Part shown: one piece after another, positions 9,285-17,294 of the stretch
Numbering within the stretch: position 1 is the first letter of the stretch
Layout of the letters: each line of letters begins with the position of its first letter
Assembly: GCA_964507445.1 (NCBI GenBank)
Contig: CAZDQF010000004.1
Coordinates: 186,001 to 250,000 of the forward strand
Length of the DNA stretch: 64,000 nt
From: GCA-2683135 sp964507445
Lineage (GTDB): Bacteria; Planctomycetota; GCA-002687715
Reading direction: 5' to 3'
The notes under the pieces: model-generated
What the model was told of the DNA's origin: nothing
The model's input: the letters and a program-made list of their open reading frames with translations, nothing else
Database searches by the model: none
Program-made: the position numbers and the translations under genes

Positions 9285-9914
9285 TCACTTGGCGGTGGGG
9301 ACGTCGTCGAAGTAGTGCTCGTTGATCTCCGGAGGAAGCTCTCCGGGTTGCAAGGCGGAGTCGAGCATCGTCACCGTGAAGCTATCTTCGAGAGGGGCGT
9401 TCCAGACGCGGGTCGAGAGGTTGACCTTGAAGATCCGGAACAGCTTCAGATCTTCCTTCGTGGTCGCATCCGTTCCCAGTCGATCGGAGAGGGTGTAGAA
9501 CTCATCCGGCACAAAGCCCGGCACCAGCTGAACCAGCGCAGTCTGCCGCCCGTCGGAGACCCACCAGTCGTACTTCATCTGGCTGTTGCACTGCATGCCG
9601 CAGCCATCGGCGGAGACCGCGGTGTAGCGACCGCGGTCCACCACATCGGCGACGTAGTCCACGGCGTCCCTCACCCCTGGGCCCGGGTGACCGGTGACAA
9701 TGTTCAACTCGTCGCGGCTCCACAGTTCATCCTGGGAGAGGGCCTTGGCGGCCGCCTGCATGGCGCGGAACGCGACGGCGGTGCCCCACCACAACGAGCC
9801 GGGATGTTGGCACATGGCCCCGTCGTAAGCCAGCTCCAGGACTTCCCCCTCGCTTCGAATGCGGATGAGGGTGGACTCGGCTGCGCAGACGGTTTCGATG
9901 GTACTGTCACTCAC
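9285..9914 (-). CDS. FmdE-like protein, last gene of the YcaO-Hyp cluster
   Basis: A 209-residue soluble protein that I recognise only weakly. CQHPGSLWWGTAVAFRAM near residue 35 and VTGHPGPGVRDAVDYV near residue 80 resemble the HGHxCPG and DAxQ regions of the FmdE (formylmethanofuran dehydrogenase subunit E) family, and it carries a CGMQC motif that could bind a metal. It starts at GTG 9914 with GGGAGAG about six bases upstream, 24 nt after the HypE stop, so it is very likely the last gene of the hyp operon. FmdE-like proteins are often metalloproteins of unknown role. A function as acceptor or client of the Fe(CN)2(CO) pathway is speculation. No signal peptide. Confidence 0.55.
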   Translation of the reverse strand: MSDSTIETVCAAESTLIRIRSEGEVLELAYDGAMCQHPGSLWWGTAVAFRAMQAAAKALSQDELWSRDELNIVTGHPGPGVRDAVDYVADVVDRGRYTAVSADGCGMQCNSQMKYDWWVSDGRQTALVQLVPGFVPDEFYTLSDRLGTDATTKEDLKLFRIFKVNLSTRVWNAPLEDSFTVTMLDSALQPGELPPEINEHYFDDVPTAK

Positions 9915-9938
9915 GTTGGCTCTCCCTTTGAGGACCTT

Positions 9939-11018
9939 TTAGCAGATTCTCGGCAACTGCTCTCCCACGAGCATGTCGACGATGCGTCGGCCGCCGAAGA
10001 CGGTCTCCATGACCACGCGACCGGGTCGACGGTCAGTCACGTGCCCGATCAATGCAGCCTCCTCGCCGAGGGGATGACTCCGCATGGACGCCAGAGCCCG
10101 CTCCGCATCCTCCTCCGGCACCACACAGACCATGGTCCCTTCGTTGGCGAGGTAGAGAGGGTCGAGCCCCAGGATCTCGCAAAACCCCTTCACCTCGGCC
10201 CGGATGGGCGTCTGACTCTCGACGATCTGGATCCCCACGGTGGACGCGTCGGCGATCTCGTTGAGGACCGTAGCCAGCCCCCCCCTCGTGGCGTCTCGCA
10301 GGAACCTGGTCTCCGGCACCGCCTCGAGCAGAGCCTCGATGAGCCCGTTCAGGGGCGCGCAGTCGCTCTCGATGGGAGTGGAGACGGCCATATCCCCGCG
10401 CGCAGCGAGGATCGTCGCCCCGTGGTCACCGAGGACGCCGTTCACGAGGATCGCGTCGCCACATCGAGCTCGGTCAGAGCCCAACTCGCGACCTTCGGGG
10501 ATGACCCCGACGCCCGCGGTGTTGATGAACAACTTGTCGCACGCGCCCCGCTCCACGACCTTCGTATCACCTGTGACGATACTGACGCCGGCTTCTCTGG
10601 CGGTCCGGGCCATGGAGTCGACCATCTCGCGGAGCGTGACCACGTCCAGGCCCTCTTCGATGATCACCGAGCATGTCAGGTACAACGGCCTCGCCCCGCC
10701 CACCGCGAGGTCATTGACGGTCCCGCAAATTGCGAGTTTGCCGATATCACCACCGGGAAAGCTCAGCGGACTGACCACGAATGAGTCCGTTGTCAGCGCC
10801 AGCCGATCGCCTTGACTCACCAGCCCGGAGAGGGCGAACCGGGCCTGATCCTCAAGCGGCGCCGAGCGCTCTCCTTCAAACGCCCGCACGAACACCGCGT
10901 TGATCAGGTCGTGCATCGCCTTGCCGCCGCCCCCATGGGCGAGGGTGACGGCGGAGGCTTTGAGGCCTTCGCCAGTGGCGAGGCGGCCTGCTTCCCTTTG
11001 GACCTCAGGATCGCTCAT
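9939..11018 (-). CDS. hypE: Hydrogenase maturation factor HypE (thiocarboxamide dehydratase)
   Basis: The 359-residue product ends in PRIC, the HypE C-terminus whose cysteine (Cys359) accepts the carboxamide from HypF and is dehydrated with ATP to a thiocyanate. The PurM-like fold is evident from AHGGGGKAMHDLI near the N-terminus and GDTKVVERG in the middle. This step supplies the cyanide ligands of the Fe(CN)2(CO) unit. The start ATG overlaps the HypD stop (ATGA), indicating translational coupling. The length is slightly above typical (about 330-350) because of N-terminal residues. All catalytic landmarks I can check are intact. Confidence 0.96.
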   Translation of the reverse strand: MSDPEVQREAGRLATGEGLKASAVTLAHGGGGKAMHDLINAVFVRAFEGERSAPLEDQARFALSGLVSQGDRLALTTDSFVVSPLSFPGGDIGKLAICGTVNDLAVGGARPLYLTCSVIIEEGLDVVTLREMVDSMARTAREAGVSIVTGDTKVVERGACDKLFINTAGVGVIPEGRELGSDRARCGDAILVNGVLGDHGATILAARGDMAVSTPIESDCAPLNGLIEALLEAVPETRFLRDATRGGLATVLNEIADASTVGIQIVESQTPIRAEVKGFCEILGLDPLYLANEGTMVCVVPEEDAERALASMRSHPLGEEAALIGHVTDRRPGRVVMETVFGGRRIVDMLVGEQLPRIC

Positions 11019-12166
11019 GTGCTCTCTCCCTGAACCTCCTTGGTGGCGTGGACCTTCTCGATGTCACCAAACTGGTAGTAGGCAGCGCATGCACCTTCAG
11101 AGGACACCATGAGAGACCCGAGCGGGGTCTCAGGCGTACACTCGGTACCGAAGACCTTGCAGTCCCACGGCTTGATGACACCCTTCAGGACCTCACCGCA
11201 CTGGCAAGACTTGGGGTCTGCGATGGTCAGAGCCGGGACAGCGAAGTTCCGCTCCGCGTCGAACTTGGCGTACTCCTCGCGCATGCGCACACCGGAGTGG
11301 TCGATGGAGCCGAGCCCCCTCCATTCGAAGAACTCCCGCACCTCGAAGACCTTGCCGATGGCCTCCAGCGCCACCGGGTTGCCTCCATCCGGGACGACGC
11401 GGTTGTACTGGTTCTCGATCTCCGTCCGACCCTCCGCCAGCTGCTTGAGCACCATCCAGATGCCGTGCAAGACATCCAGCGGCTCGAACCCGGCGATGAC
11501 CAACGGCCGACGGTAGTGATCGGCGATGAACCTGTAGGAGGAGCTCCCGATCACCATGCTCACGTGCCCCGGCCCGAGGAACCCGTCCAGGCTGAGCTCC
11601 GGCGAGTCCAGGATCGCCTTGATGGTGGGGATGATGGTGATGTGGTTGCAGAACAGCGAGAAGTTCTCGATGCCCTCCTTCTCCGCCTGGAGCACCGTGA
11701 GCGCCGTGCTCGGCATGGTGGTCTCGAACCCGAGGGCGAAGAACACCACCTGCTTGGTCGGGTTCTGCTTGGCAAGCTGCAGGGCGTCCAACGGCGAGTA
11801 CACCATGCGCACGTCGCAGCCATCGGCGCGCGCCTGCAGCAGGCTCTTCTTGGAGCCCGGCACCCGCATGGCGTCACCGAACGTCGTGAAGATCACGTCG
11901 GGGGTCTCCGCCAAGGCGATGCAGTCGTCCACCCGCCCCATGGGCAGGACGCACACCGGGCATCCGGGCCCGTGCACCAGCTCGATCTCGTCCGGCAACA
12001 TGGTCTCGACGCCGTAGCGGAAGATGGCGTGGGTGTGCCCGCCACAGACTTCCATGATGTACAGCGGCCGCGTCTTGGTGACCTCGATCTGCTTGACCAA
12101 CGAACGGATCTCGTTGAGCAGATACTGCGCCTTCACCGGGTCCCGAAACTCGTCGACGTATTTCAT
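11015..12166 (-). CDS. hypD: Hydrogenase maturation factor HypD (Fe(CN)2(CO) scaffold, [4Fe-4S])
   Basis: A 383-residue HypD with all hallmark segments: CGGHTHAIFRYG, GPGCPVCVLP, GPGHVSMVIGSS, GFEPLDVLHG, and the C-terminal cysteine cluster CQCGEVLKGV, PWDCKVFGTECTPETPLGS and SSEGACAAYY that ligates the 4Fe-4S centre. HypD with HypC assembles Fe(CN)2(CO), taking cyanide from HypE. The start ATG at 12166 lies 4 nt after the SIS-gene stop, and the stop overlaps hypE. Nothing is missing, so the machinery should be functional. Confidence 0.97.
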   Translation of the reverse strand: MKYVDEFRDPVKAQYLLNEIRSLVKQIEVTKTRPLYIMEVCGGHTHAIFRYGVETMLPDEIELVHGPGCPVCVLPMGRVDDCIALAETPDVIFTTFGDAMRVPGSKKSLLQARADGCDVRMVYSPLDALQLAKQNPTKQVVFFALGFETTMPSTALTVLQAEKEGIENFSLFCNHITIIPTIKAILDSPELSLDGFLGPGHVSMVIGSSSYRFIADHYRRPLVIAGFEPLDVLHGIWMVLKQLAEGRTEIENQYNRVVPDGGNPVALEAIGKVFEVREFFEWRGLGSIDHSGVRMREEYAKFDAERNFAVPALTIADPKSCQCGEVLKGVIKPWDCKVFGTECTPETPLGSLMVSSEGACAAYYQFGDIEKVHATKEVQGEST

Positions 12167-12169
12167 AGA

Positions 12170-12898
12170 TCAAACCTGGGGTGCGCCGCCGGAGGCGGAC
12201 TGGTCCGCGACCGCGAGGTTGCCGCGATCGTCCGCCAGCAGAGAGTGGACCAGATCCCATATGACGTGATAGATGATCAAGTGGCACTCCTGGATGCGAT
12301 GGATGCTGTCGGTCTCCACCACGAGGCAGTGATCGAGGCCCAACCGCGACATCTCGCCGCCGCTGATGCCCGCGAGGCCGATGGTGGTCAGCCCCATCTC
12401 ACGGGCCTTGAGGAAGGCCTTGACCAGATTGGTCGAGTTCCCGCTGGTGGAGATCCCGATCAACGCGTCCTCCGGCCGGCCGTGGGCGATCACCTGCCGC
12501 ACGAATACGTTGCCGAATCCGACGTCGTTACCGACCGCCGTCAGCATGGCCCGGTCAGCGCTCAGGTCGATAGCCGGGAGCGCTGGGCGGCCGGCGGTGA
12601 CCGGGTGGAGGAACTCGACGGCGATGTGACCTGCGTCACAGCTCGAGCCGCCGTTCCCCATGCAGAGGAGCCGCCCGTCGCTGCGGTAGACGTCCGCGAT
12701 GGCGCCGGCCGCCGCCACCACCGCCTCGGCGTTCTGCTCGAAGAAGACCGAGATGGTCTCTTGATGATGGGCGACCTTGCCTACGGTCGAGTCCAGCAGC
12801 CCCTTGCGTAAGGAGGCCGGGTCCTGGGCCTTGCCGTGGAGGAACGGGTACAAGTCTCGGACGATGTCGTCCTCGGGGTCTGAAGCGCAGCCGCTCAC
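12170..12898 (-). CDS. SIS-domain (GmhA/phosphoheptose isomerase-like) protein inside the hyp operon
   Basis: A 242-residue sugar-isomerase-fold protein. Key segments are GNGGSSCDAGHIAVEFLHP (phosphosugar-binding loop, GmhA style), the NDVGFGNVFVRQV region and ISTSGNSTNLVKAF (second SIS loop). GmhA itself makes heptose phosphate for LPS, but placement between hypC and hypD, with a GTGA overlap to HypC, argues for a role linked to hydrogenase-type maturation. From memory, SIS genes occur in accessory loci of actinobacterial-type (group 1h) hydrogenases, where their role is unknown. It has about 45 extra N-terminal residues compared with GmhA. The GTG start is supported by the 4-nt overlap. Confidence 0.88.
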   Translation of the reverse strand: MSGCASDPEDDIVRDLYPFLHGKAQDPASLRKGLLDSTVGKVAHHQETISVFFEQNAEAVVAAAGAIADVYRSDGRLLCMGNGGSSCDAGHIAVEFLHPVTAGRPALPAIDLSADRAMLTAVGNDVGFGNVFVRQVIAHGRPEDALIGISTSGNSTNLVKAFLKAREMGLTTIGLAGISGGEMSRLGLDHCLVVETDSIHRIQECHLIIYHVIWDLVHSLLADDRGNLAVADQSASGGAPQV

Positions 12899-13188
12899 GA
12901 GTCCGCCGCCGAGAGCCCGGATTCCCGCATGGCATCCAGCTCGCTCTGCACCTCCCCCAACTCGTTGAGGATCCTGAGCGTGGCGTTGGCCTCGTCTTCG
13001 CTGATGCGGCTCATGGCGAACCCCACGTGAACCAGCACCCAGTCACCGACGCACTTCTCCAGGGGGTGAAAGTCCTCCACCACACAGTCCATGTTGACCT
13101 CTCGTCGAACGCCGCTGACGTCCACGCTGGCGAGGTTCCGCGAGGGGTCGGTGACTTCGATGACTTGTCCGGGAATTCCGAGGCACAT
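12895..13188 (-). CDS. hypC: Hydrogenase maturation chaperone HypC/HupF
   Basis: A 97-residue protein beginning MCLGIPGQVIEV. The N-terminal Cys2 is the essential HypC residue that holds the iron with HypD and contacts the client. GDWVLVHVGFAMSRI is the second conserved stretch. The start ATG at 13188 has AGGAGAG about six bases upstream. The C-terminus overlaps the SIS start by 4 nt. HypC normally hands the Fe(CN)2(CO) unit to a hydrogenase large subunit, none of which is in the window. Confidence 0.96.
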   Translation of the reverse strand: MCLGIPGQVIEVTDPSRNLASVDVSGVRREVNMDCVVEDFHPLEKCVGDWVLVHVGFAMSRISEDEANATLRILNELGEVQSELDAMRESGLSAADS

Positions 13189-13221
13189 GGACTTCTCTCC
13201 TGGAGTCTGGTGCAGCAGCGG

Positions 13222-15675
13222 TCAGCGATCGGCGAGAGGCCCTGCTCCCGGCAGGGCGCGAAGCCCGATCGTCCTGGCGGCCGCGATCGTCGCCTGACCC
13301 AAGGCCAGACCTCCATCGTTAGCGGGAACCTGGGAGTGACTCAGGCAGCGATGACCTCCGGACTCAAGCCCTTTGGAGACACGCTGAAACAGCAGCCTAT
13401 TCTGGAAACAGCCTCCGGTCAACGCGACCGCTCGCGGCCTGACGCTCGCCCCCAGGTGTTGACAGACAACGCTGACCATGGCGCAGATGGCCTCGGAGAG
13501 GCCGAGATGGAACCGCGCGCCGATCAGCCCTGTCGATTCCCCCTGCTTCAAGTCTTGCAGCAGCGCACGCCACATCGGCGCCACGTCGACGCGGGGTAGC
13601 TCTGTGTCTACCGAGGACGAGATGGCGAACGGATACGGGACAACGGGTGCGTCACTCGCGCGGATCCAGGCCTCGGCTTCCGCCTCCAGTTCCATGGCTC
13701 CCTGCCCCTCGAAGGTCACGCGTTCGACACAGATGCCAGCGGCGGCGGCCACGGCATCGAACAGCCGGCCGCAGGAGCTGGCCAACGGCGTGTTCATGCT
13801 CCGCTCCACCATACGGTCCATGGTCTCCAGCGGCTTCGCTTCGAGTACGCGGCGGAGCTCCAGATCCGGGTAGTCAGCCACCACCGACTCCCAGCCCACA
13901 GACGAACAAAGGTGAGCGTAGGCGCTCCGCCACGGCTGAAGGATCGCCTGCACCCCGCCGATCATGGGGACCGCCGAGAAGCTGCCTACTCGTCGGGAGC
14001 CCACATAATCCGCCAGCAGGAACTCCCCGCCCCAGATGTCGCCGTCGTCACCAAGACCCAGCCCGTCAAGGGCGACCCCGAGCACCGCTGGTGCGTCCAG
14101 GGGCAATCCGTTCTCCGCCATGCAGCTGGCCACGTGGGCGTGATGATGCTGGACCTCCTCCAGGTGGAGCCCCTCGGCCGCCGCCGTCTCCCTGGCGAGC
14201 TTTCCCGATACGTACTCCGGGTGCTTGTCCGCCACCAGGAGGACCGGTCGGTGGTCGTACATCCGCCTGTAGAGGTCCATGTTGTGCCGGAAGTCGTCGA
14301 ACGTAGCCACGTCCTCCAGGTCACCCTGATGCTGGGAGATGATCGCCACGCCATCCTTCACGAGGCAGAAGGTGGACTTCAGCTCCCCCCCGTACGCCAT
14401 CAGGTCCGGCGTCGGCTCAAAGCCAGGCGGCAGCGGGAGAGCCGATGGCGCATAGCCTCGGGCCAGGCGCATCATCCGAGCTTCTCCGTCCACGACTCGA
14501 GCTACGGAGTCGTCGATACGGTTGGCGATGTCCCGGTCGTGCATGAGCACGACGTCCGCGATTCCGCGCAGCCGACGCCGCGCTTCCGCCGCGATGGTGA
14601 CCTGTGGTTCGTTCGACAGGTTTCCGCTGGTCATGACCAGCGGCCGCGCCATGTCCTCCATCAGCAAGACGTGCAGCGGTGTGTACGGCAACATGAAACC
14701 CAGGGTCTGGAGCCCGGGGGCCAACGCCTCAGGCAGGGCCTCCGGCCCGTCGGACTGGAGCAGGACAATGGGCGTCGGCGCGCTCTCCAGCAGGGCCCGC
14801 TCCTCATCCGAGACCGTGCAGTAGCGCCTCACCACTGCCAGGTCGCGAGCCATCAGCGCGAACGGCTTGCCGAACCGCCTCTTACGGGCGCGTAGACGCT
14901 CCACCGCGGCCCCGTTGGTGGCGTCACAAGCCAGGTGGAACCCGCCGAGACCACGGATAGCCAGGATGGCGCCGTCATGCAGGAGCCCGGCCGCCTTGTG
15001 CAGCACGTCGCCGTCGCCATCCACCTCTCCATCGAACCCGGCGCCTTCCATGACCTCGAGCCACACGCGAGGACCGCAGTCCGCACAGGCGATGGGCTGG
15101 GCGTGAAAGCGGCGATCTGACGGGTCCTCATACTCCCCACGACAAGCAGCGCACATGGGGAACGCGGACATGGTCGTGCGGACGCGATCGTAGGGGACCT
15201 CCCTGACGATGGAGAACCGGGGGCCACAATGCGTGCAGTTCGCAAACGCGTAGCGGTAGCGACGCTCCGACGGTTCGCTGATCTCTGCGAGGCACGCCTC
15301 GCAGATAGAGGCGTCGGCGGTGACACGGGTGCGGTTCTCTCCCCGGTCGCTCGCCTTGATCGTGAAGCCCTCCGCCTCCGGATGGTGGGCCACGTCCTGG
15401 GTCTCCACGGCCTCGATCCGCGCGAGGGGTGGCGCCTCTGCCTGGATCCGCCGCACGAAGCGGCCCAACGACCCCGGCGTGCCGCTGGCCATGATGAGCA
15501 CCCCAGCCCCGTCATTGGTCACATACCCCCTCAACCCTTCTTCCGTGGCCACACGCCACACCATGGGCCGAAAACCGACCCCCTGGACCACCCCTCTGAC
15601 CCGAACCCTGACGGCGTCCCGGTCGCCCCCCGAAGACCGCGCGTCCTGCGTCGACTCAGGGACCTCGCCCGTCAT
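13222..15675 (-). CDS. hypF: Carbamoyltransferase HypF
   Basis: An 817-residue HypF with its canonical order: acylphosphatase-like domain (VRGVVQGVGFRPMVWR, about residues 25-110), two zinc-finger-like Cys pairs (CEACLAEIS, CTHCGPRF, CAACRGEY, CADCGPRV, about 120-205), YrdC-like domain (about 220-400) and Kae1-like C-terminal domain with HHHAHVASCMAENG and LTGGCFQNRLL. It converts carbamoyl phosphate and ATP to carbamoyl-AMP and transfers the carboxamide to the HypE C-terminal Cys. Its ATG overlaps the YcaO stop (ATGA), so both are made from one transcript. The stop is followed 33 nt later by hypC. Confidence 0.97.
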   Translation of the reverse strand: MTGEVPESTQDARSSGGDRDAVRVRVRGVVQGVGFRPMVWRVATEEGLRGYVTNDGAGVLIMASGTPGSLGRFVRRIQAEAPPLARIEAVETQDVAHHPEAEGFTIKASDRGENRTRVTADASICEACLAEISEPSERRYRYAFANCTHCGPRFSIVREVPYDRVRTTMSAFPMCAACRGEYEDPSDRRFHAQPIACADCGPRVWLEVMEGAGFDGEVDGDGDVLHKAAGLLHDGAILAIRGLGGFHLACDATNGAAVERLRARKRRFGKPFALMARDLAVVRRYCTVSDEERALLESAPTPIVLLQSDGPEALPEALAPGLQTLGFMLPYTPLHVLLMEDMARPLVMTSGNLSNEPQVTIAAEARRRLRGIADVVLMHDRDIANRIDDSVARVVDGEARMMRLARGYAPSALPLPPGFEPTPDLMAYGGELKSTFCLVKDGVAIISQHQGDLEDVATFDDFRHNMDLYRRMYDHRPVLLVADKHPEYVSGKLARETAAAEGLHLEEVQHHHAHVASCMAENGLPLDAPAVLGVALDGLGLGDDGDIWGGEFLLADYVGSRRVGSFSAVPMIGGVQAILQPWRSAYAHLCSSVGWESVVADYPDLELRRVLEAKPLETMDRMVERSMNTPLASSCGRLFDAVAAAAGICVERVTFEGQGAMELEAEAEAWIRASDAPVVPYPFAISSSVDTELPRVDVAPMWRALLQDLKQGESTGLIGARFHLGLSEAICAMVSVVCQHLGASVRPRAVALTGGCFQNRLLFQRVSKGLESGGHRCLSHSQVPANDGGLALGQATIAAARTIGLRALPGAGPLADR

Positions 15676-16901
15676 GAGACACGCCCCTCTGCTGCGGCAG
15701 CCTTCAACGCGTCATGCAGCCTCCGCCCGACCCTCGCCTGCCCGACCCTGTAGTGCTCCAGGCCGGGCACCAGCAGGCGCGTCACCTGGAGCGGAGCGTC
15801 GTCGGGGGTGAAGACGACCCTGTGGATCGGACCGGGACACACCGCCCCCAAGACGGACACCACATCGTCCAACCGTTCCCCATCCGACCCCGGCGCCGCC
15901 CTGTCCTTCACGTCCGAGAAGGTGATCGCGCGACTTGCGTCGCTCACCCGCTCGATCTGCTTCCGAAGCGCCGCCGTCACGTCCTCGGGACTCTGCCCCT
16001 CCGGGGCGCGGGCCGTGCGGCCGCCATGCAACATCCCGAGGCGCCCCTGAGCGGCCTCCATGACCGCCTGCATGACCGCGTCCTCTGCACGGAACGCGCA
16101 CCCCCAACCACCGTTGAAGGTGCTGAGACGAAGGTCCTCCGGGTCATGCAGGAAGCAGGAGAAGAACGGGAAGCCGTAGTCGTTTGGCACCGCTCGCACG
16201 TGGAGCCCGAGGCCGCGACCATGGACCTGCTCACAGATGACCCGCACCTCTCCGGGCAGGGAATCCGGGGCCACCAGTCGCGAACGCTGCCGCGCCAGCT
16301 CCAACGACCAGACGTCTCGTTCGATCAACTCCATCAGCGAACAACGAGAGGCCTCCTCAAGAGAGTTCCCGGACGCGAGGCCGTTGGTCGATGCGCCGAA
16401 CAGCTTCTTCCCCAACGCCGGCGCAGGTCGAAACGCCAGCTCCGCCGGCACGAGGGTCGCGGCGCCGCCCTCCAACTCGGTGGCGGCGACGACGCCGATC
16501 TTCTGGCCTGGTGTGACCCGCGTACCGCGCAGCGGGATGAAGGCCTCCAGGCCTCCCCCAGCATGGTCGTCCAGCTCCTCCACATCCCCGAGTCGAGGCT
16601 CGACAGCGCTACGGCCGGGCTCCGCGTAGTAGAACTCCAGCGCCTCCATGCGCGCCCCCACCTCGGCCTCCATGGGAGTACGGCCCTTGCCGAACGTCAC
16701 CGCATCGGCCAGCGCGGCTGGCCGAACGCACGCGACCACCGCGACCCCCAGGTCGTCCAACTCGGTGATGTCGGAGACCTCGGAAACCCCCGCTGAGACG
16801 GACGCGTCCCTGGCGTGCCGCAGGGTCCCCTCAAGCGAGCGGCAGCGTCCCCTCACATCGTGGGCGACATCACTTGGATCGTTGATGGGGGGGGCCCGCA
16901 T
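15672..16901 (-). CDS. YcaO-domain protein translationally coupled to HypF
   Basis: A 409-residue YcaO protein. The family N-terminus is visible (RSLEGTLRHARDASVSAGVS then DITELDDLGVAVVACVRP), followed by FGKGRTPMEAEVGARMEALE (first ATP/Mg-binding Glu region) and TNGLASGNSLEEA with SLMELIERD around residues 170-190. YcaO enzymes use ATP to activate backbone amides, giving azolines, thioamides or amidines on peptides, and some have other protein-modification roles. No TfuA, ThiF/E1-like partner or flavin dehydrogenase lies nearby, and there is no proline-rich C-terminus. ATG at 16901 fits the family N-terminus; a TTG at 16958 would extend it by 19 residues. The stop overlaps HypF by 4 nt. The 34-aa peptide gene lies 226 nt upstream on the same strand. 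Confidence 0.85.
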   Translation of the reverse strand: MRAPPINDPSDVAHDVRGRCRSLEGTLRHARDASVSAGVSEVSDITELDDLGVAVVACVRPAALADAVTFGKGRTPMEAEVGARMEALEFYYAEPGRSAVEPRLGDVEELDDHAGGGLEAFIPLRGTRVTPGQKIGVVAATELEGGAATLVPAELAFRPAPALGKKLFGASTNGLASGNSLEEASRCSLMELIERDVWSLELARQRSRLVAPDSLPGEVRVICEQVHGRGLGLHVRAVPNDYGFPFFSCFLHDPEDLRLSTFNGGWGCAFRAEDAVMQAVMEAAQGRLGMLHGGRTARAPEGQSPEDVTAALRKQIERVSDASRAITFSDVKDRAAPGSDGERLDDVVSVLGAVCPGPIHRVVFTPDDAPLQVTRLLVPGLEHYRVGQARVGRRLHDALKAAAAEGRVS

Positions 16902-17012
16902 GGGTGTCGATGCGGTTAGGGGGCAAGGACCGAAGGACGCCGCTCGGGCAATACGCAAGCCACGGTTGCTTGCCTCTCACGAATCGCATGCCGACCGCGA
17001 TGTCGGTGCGTC

Positions 17013-17035
17013 GTCCGCGGCTCTGGACCGCGGAC
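17013..17035 (-). promoter_or_regulatory. 8-bp perfect hairpin between the small peptide gene and YcaO
   Basis: On the plus strand GTCCGCGG (17013-17020), a 7-base spacer, then CCGCGGAC (17028-17035). On the transcribed strand it forms an 8-bp GC-rich stem with a 7-nt loop, about 90 nt after the peptide stop and about 110 nt before YcaO. No U-run follows. This is where attenuating or RNA-protecting hairpins sit in many precursor-peptide operons, letting the peptide be made in excess; that role is inference. Confidence 0.45.
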
Positions 17036-17127
17036 ACGGGGACGATCAAGAGGCAGGCAACCCTGGCACCGACTTGCGCGCGAGCCGCATCAGATCAACG
17101 AACGCGACTCTCAAGCGGTCGGTCGCG

Positions 17128-17232
17128 CTACTCTTCGTCGTCTTCGCCGCAATGAACGCCCGTCGCGAGAGCGCCGGCCGCTTCGGCAAGAATGCTGAGA
17201 TCGTGATGGTCTGAGGTGGTGGTTTCGAACAT
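17128..17232 (-). CDS. 34-residue Cys-containing peptide, candidate YcaO/Hyp-linked precursor
   Basis: A short ORF starting ATG at 17232 with GGAGG five bases upstream, ending TAG. The product begins MFETTTSDHH, has a central hydrophobic helix-prone stretch (LSILAEAAGALATG) and ends GVHCGEDDEE, with a single Cys at position 28 next to His27 and Gly29 and an acidic tail. I do not recognise a family. Its length, leader-like hydrophobic middle, polar Cys-containing C-terminus and place directly upstream of YcaO all resemble a RiPP precursor; His-Cys-Gly would be a plausible modification site. Alternatives are a small accessory or metal-binding subunit, or a regulatory leader peptide. Coding status rests on the ribosome binding site, the context and a sensible composition, not on homology. 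Confidence 0.6.
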   Translation of the reverse strand: MFETTTSDHHDLSILAEAAGALATGVHCGEDDEE

Positions 17233-17294
17233 GTGTGCCTCCATGGTCAATTGACGCAACAAACGATGTTTGAGCGAGCAGCATGGCCGCCCAA

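Noticed and set aside
16870..16989. A 39-aa ORF overlapping the YcaO start on the minus strand (begins MRFVRGKQPW)
   Set aside because: No ribosome binding site, overlaps the YcaO N-terminus in another frame, basic low-information composition; probably chance.
17046..17090. A 14-codon ORF between the 34-aa peptide and YcaO (MRLARKSVPGLPAS)
   Set aside because: Too short, no ribosome binding site or context support.
17272..17290. Partial sigma-54-like GG-N10-GC spacing upstream of the 34-aa peptide gene
   Set aside because: Only about half of the consensus bases match; expected by chance in GC-rich sequence.
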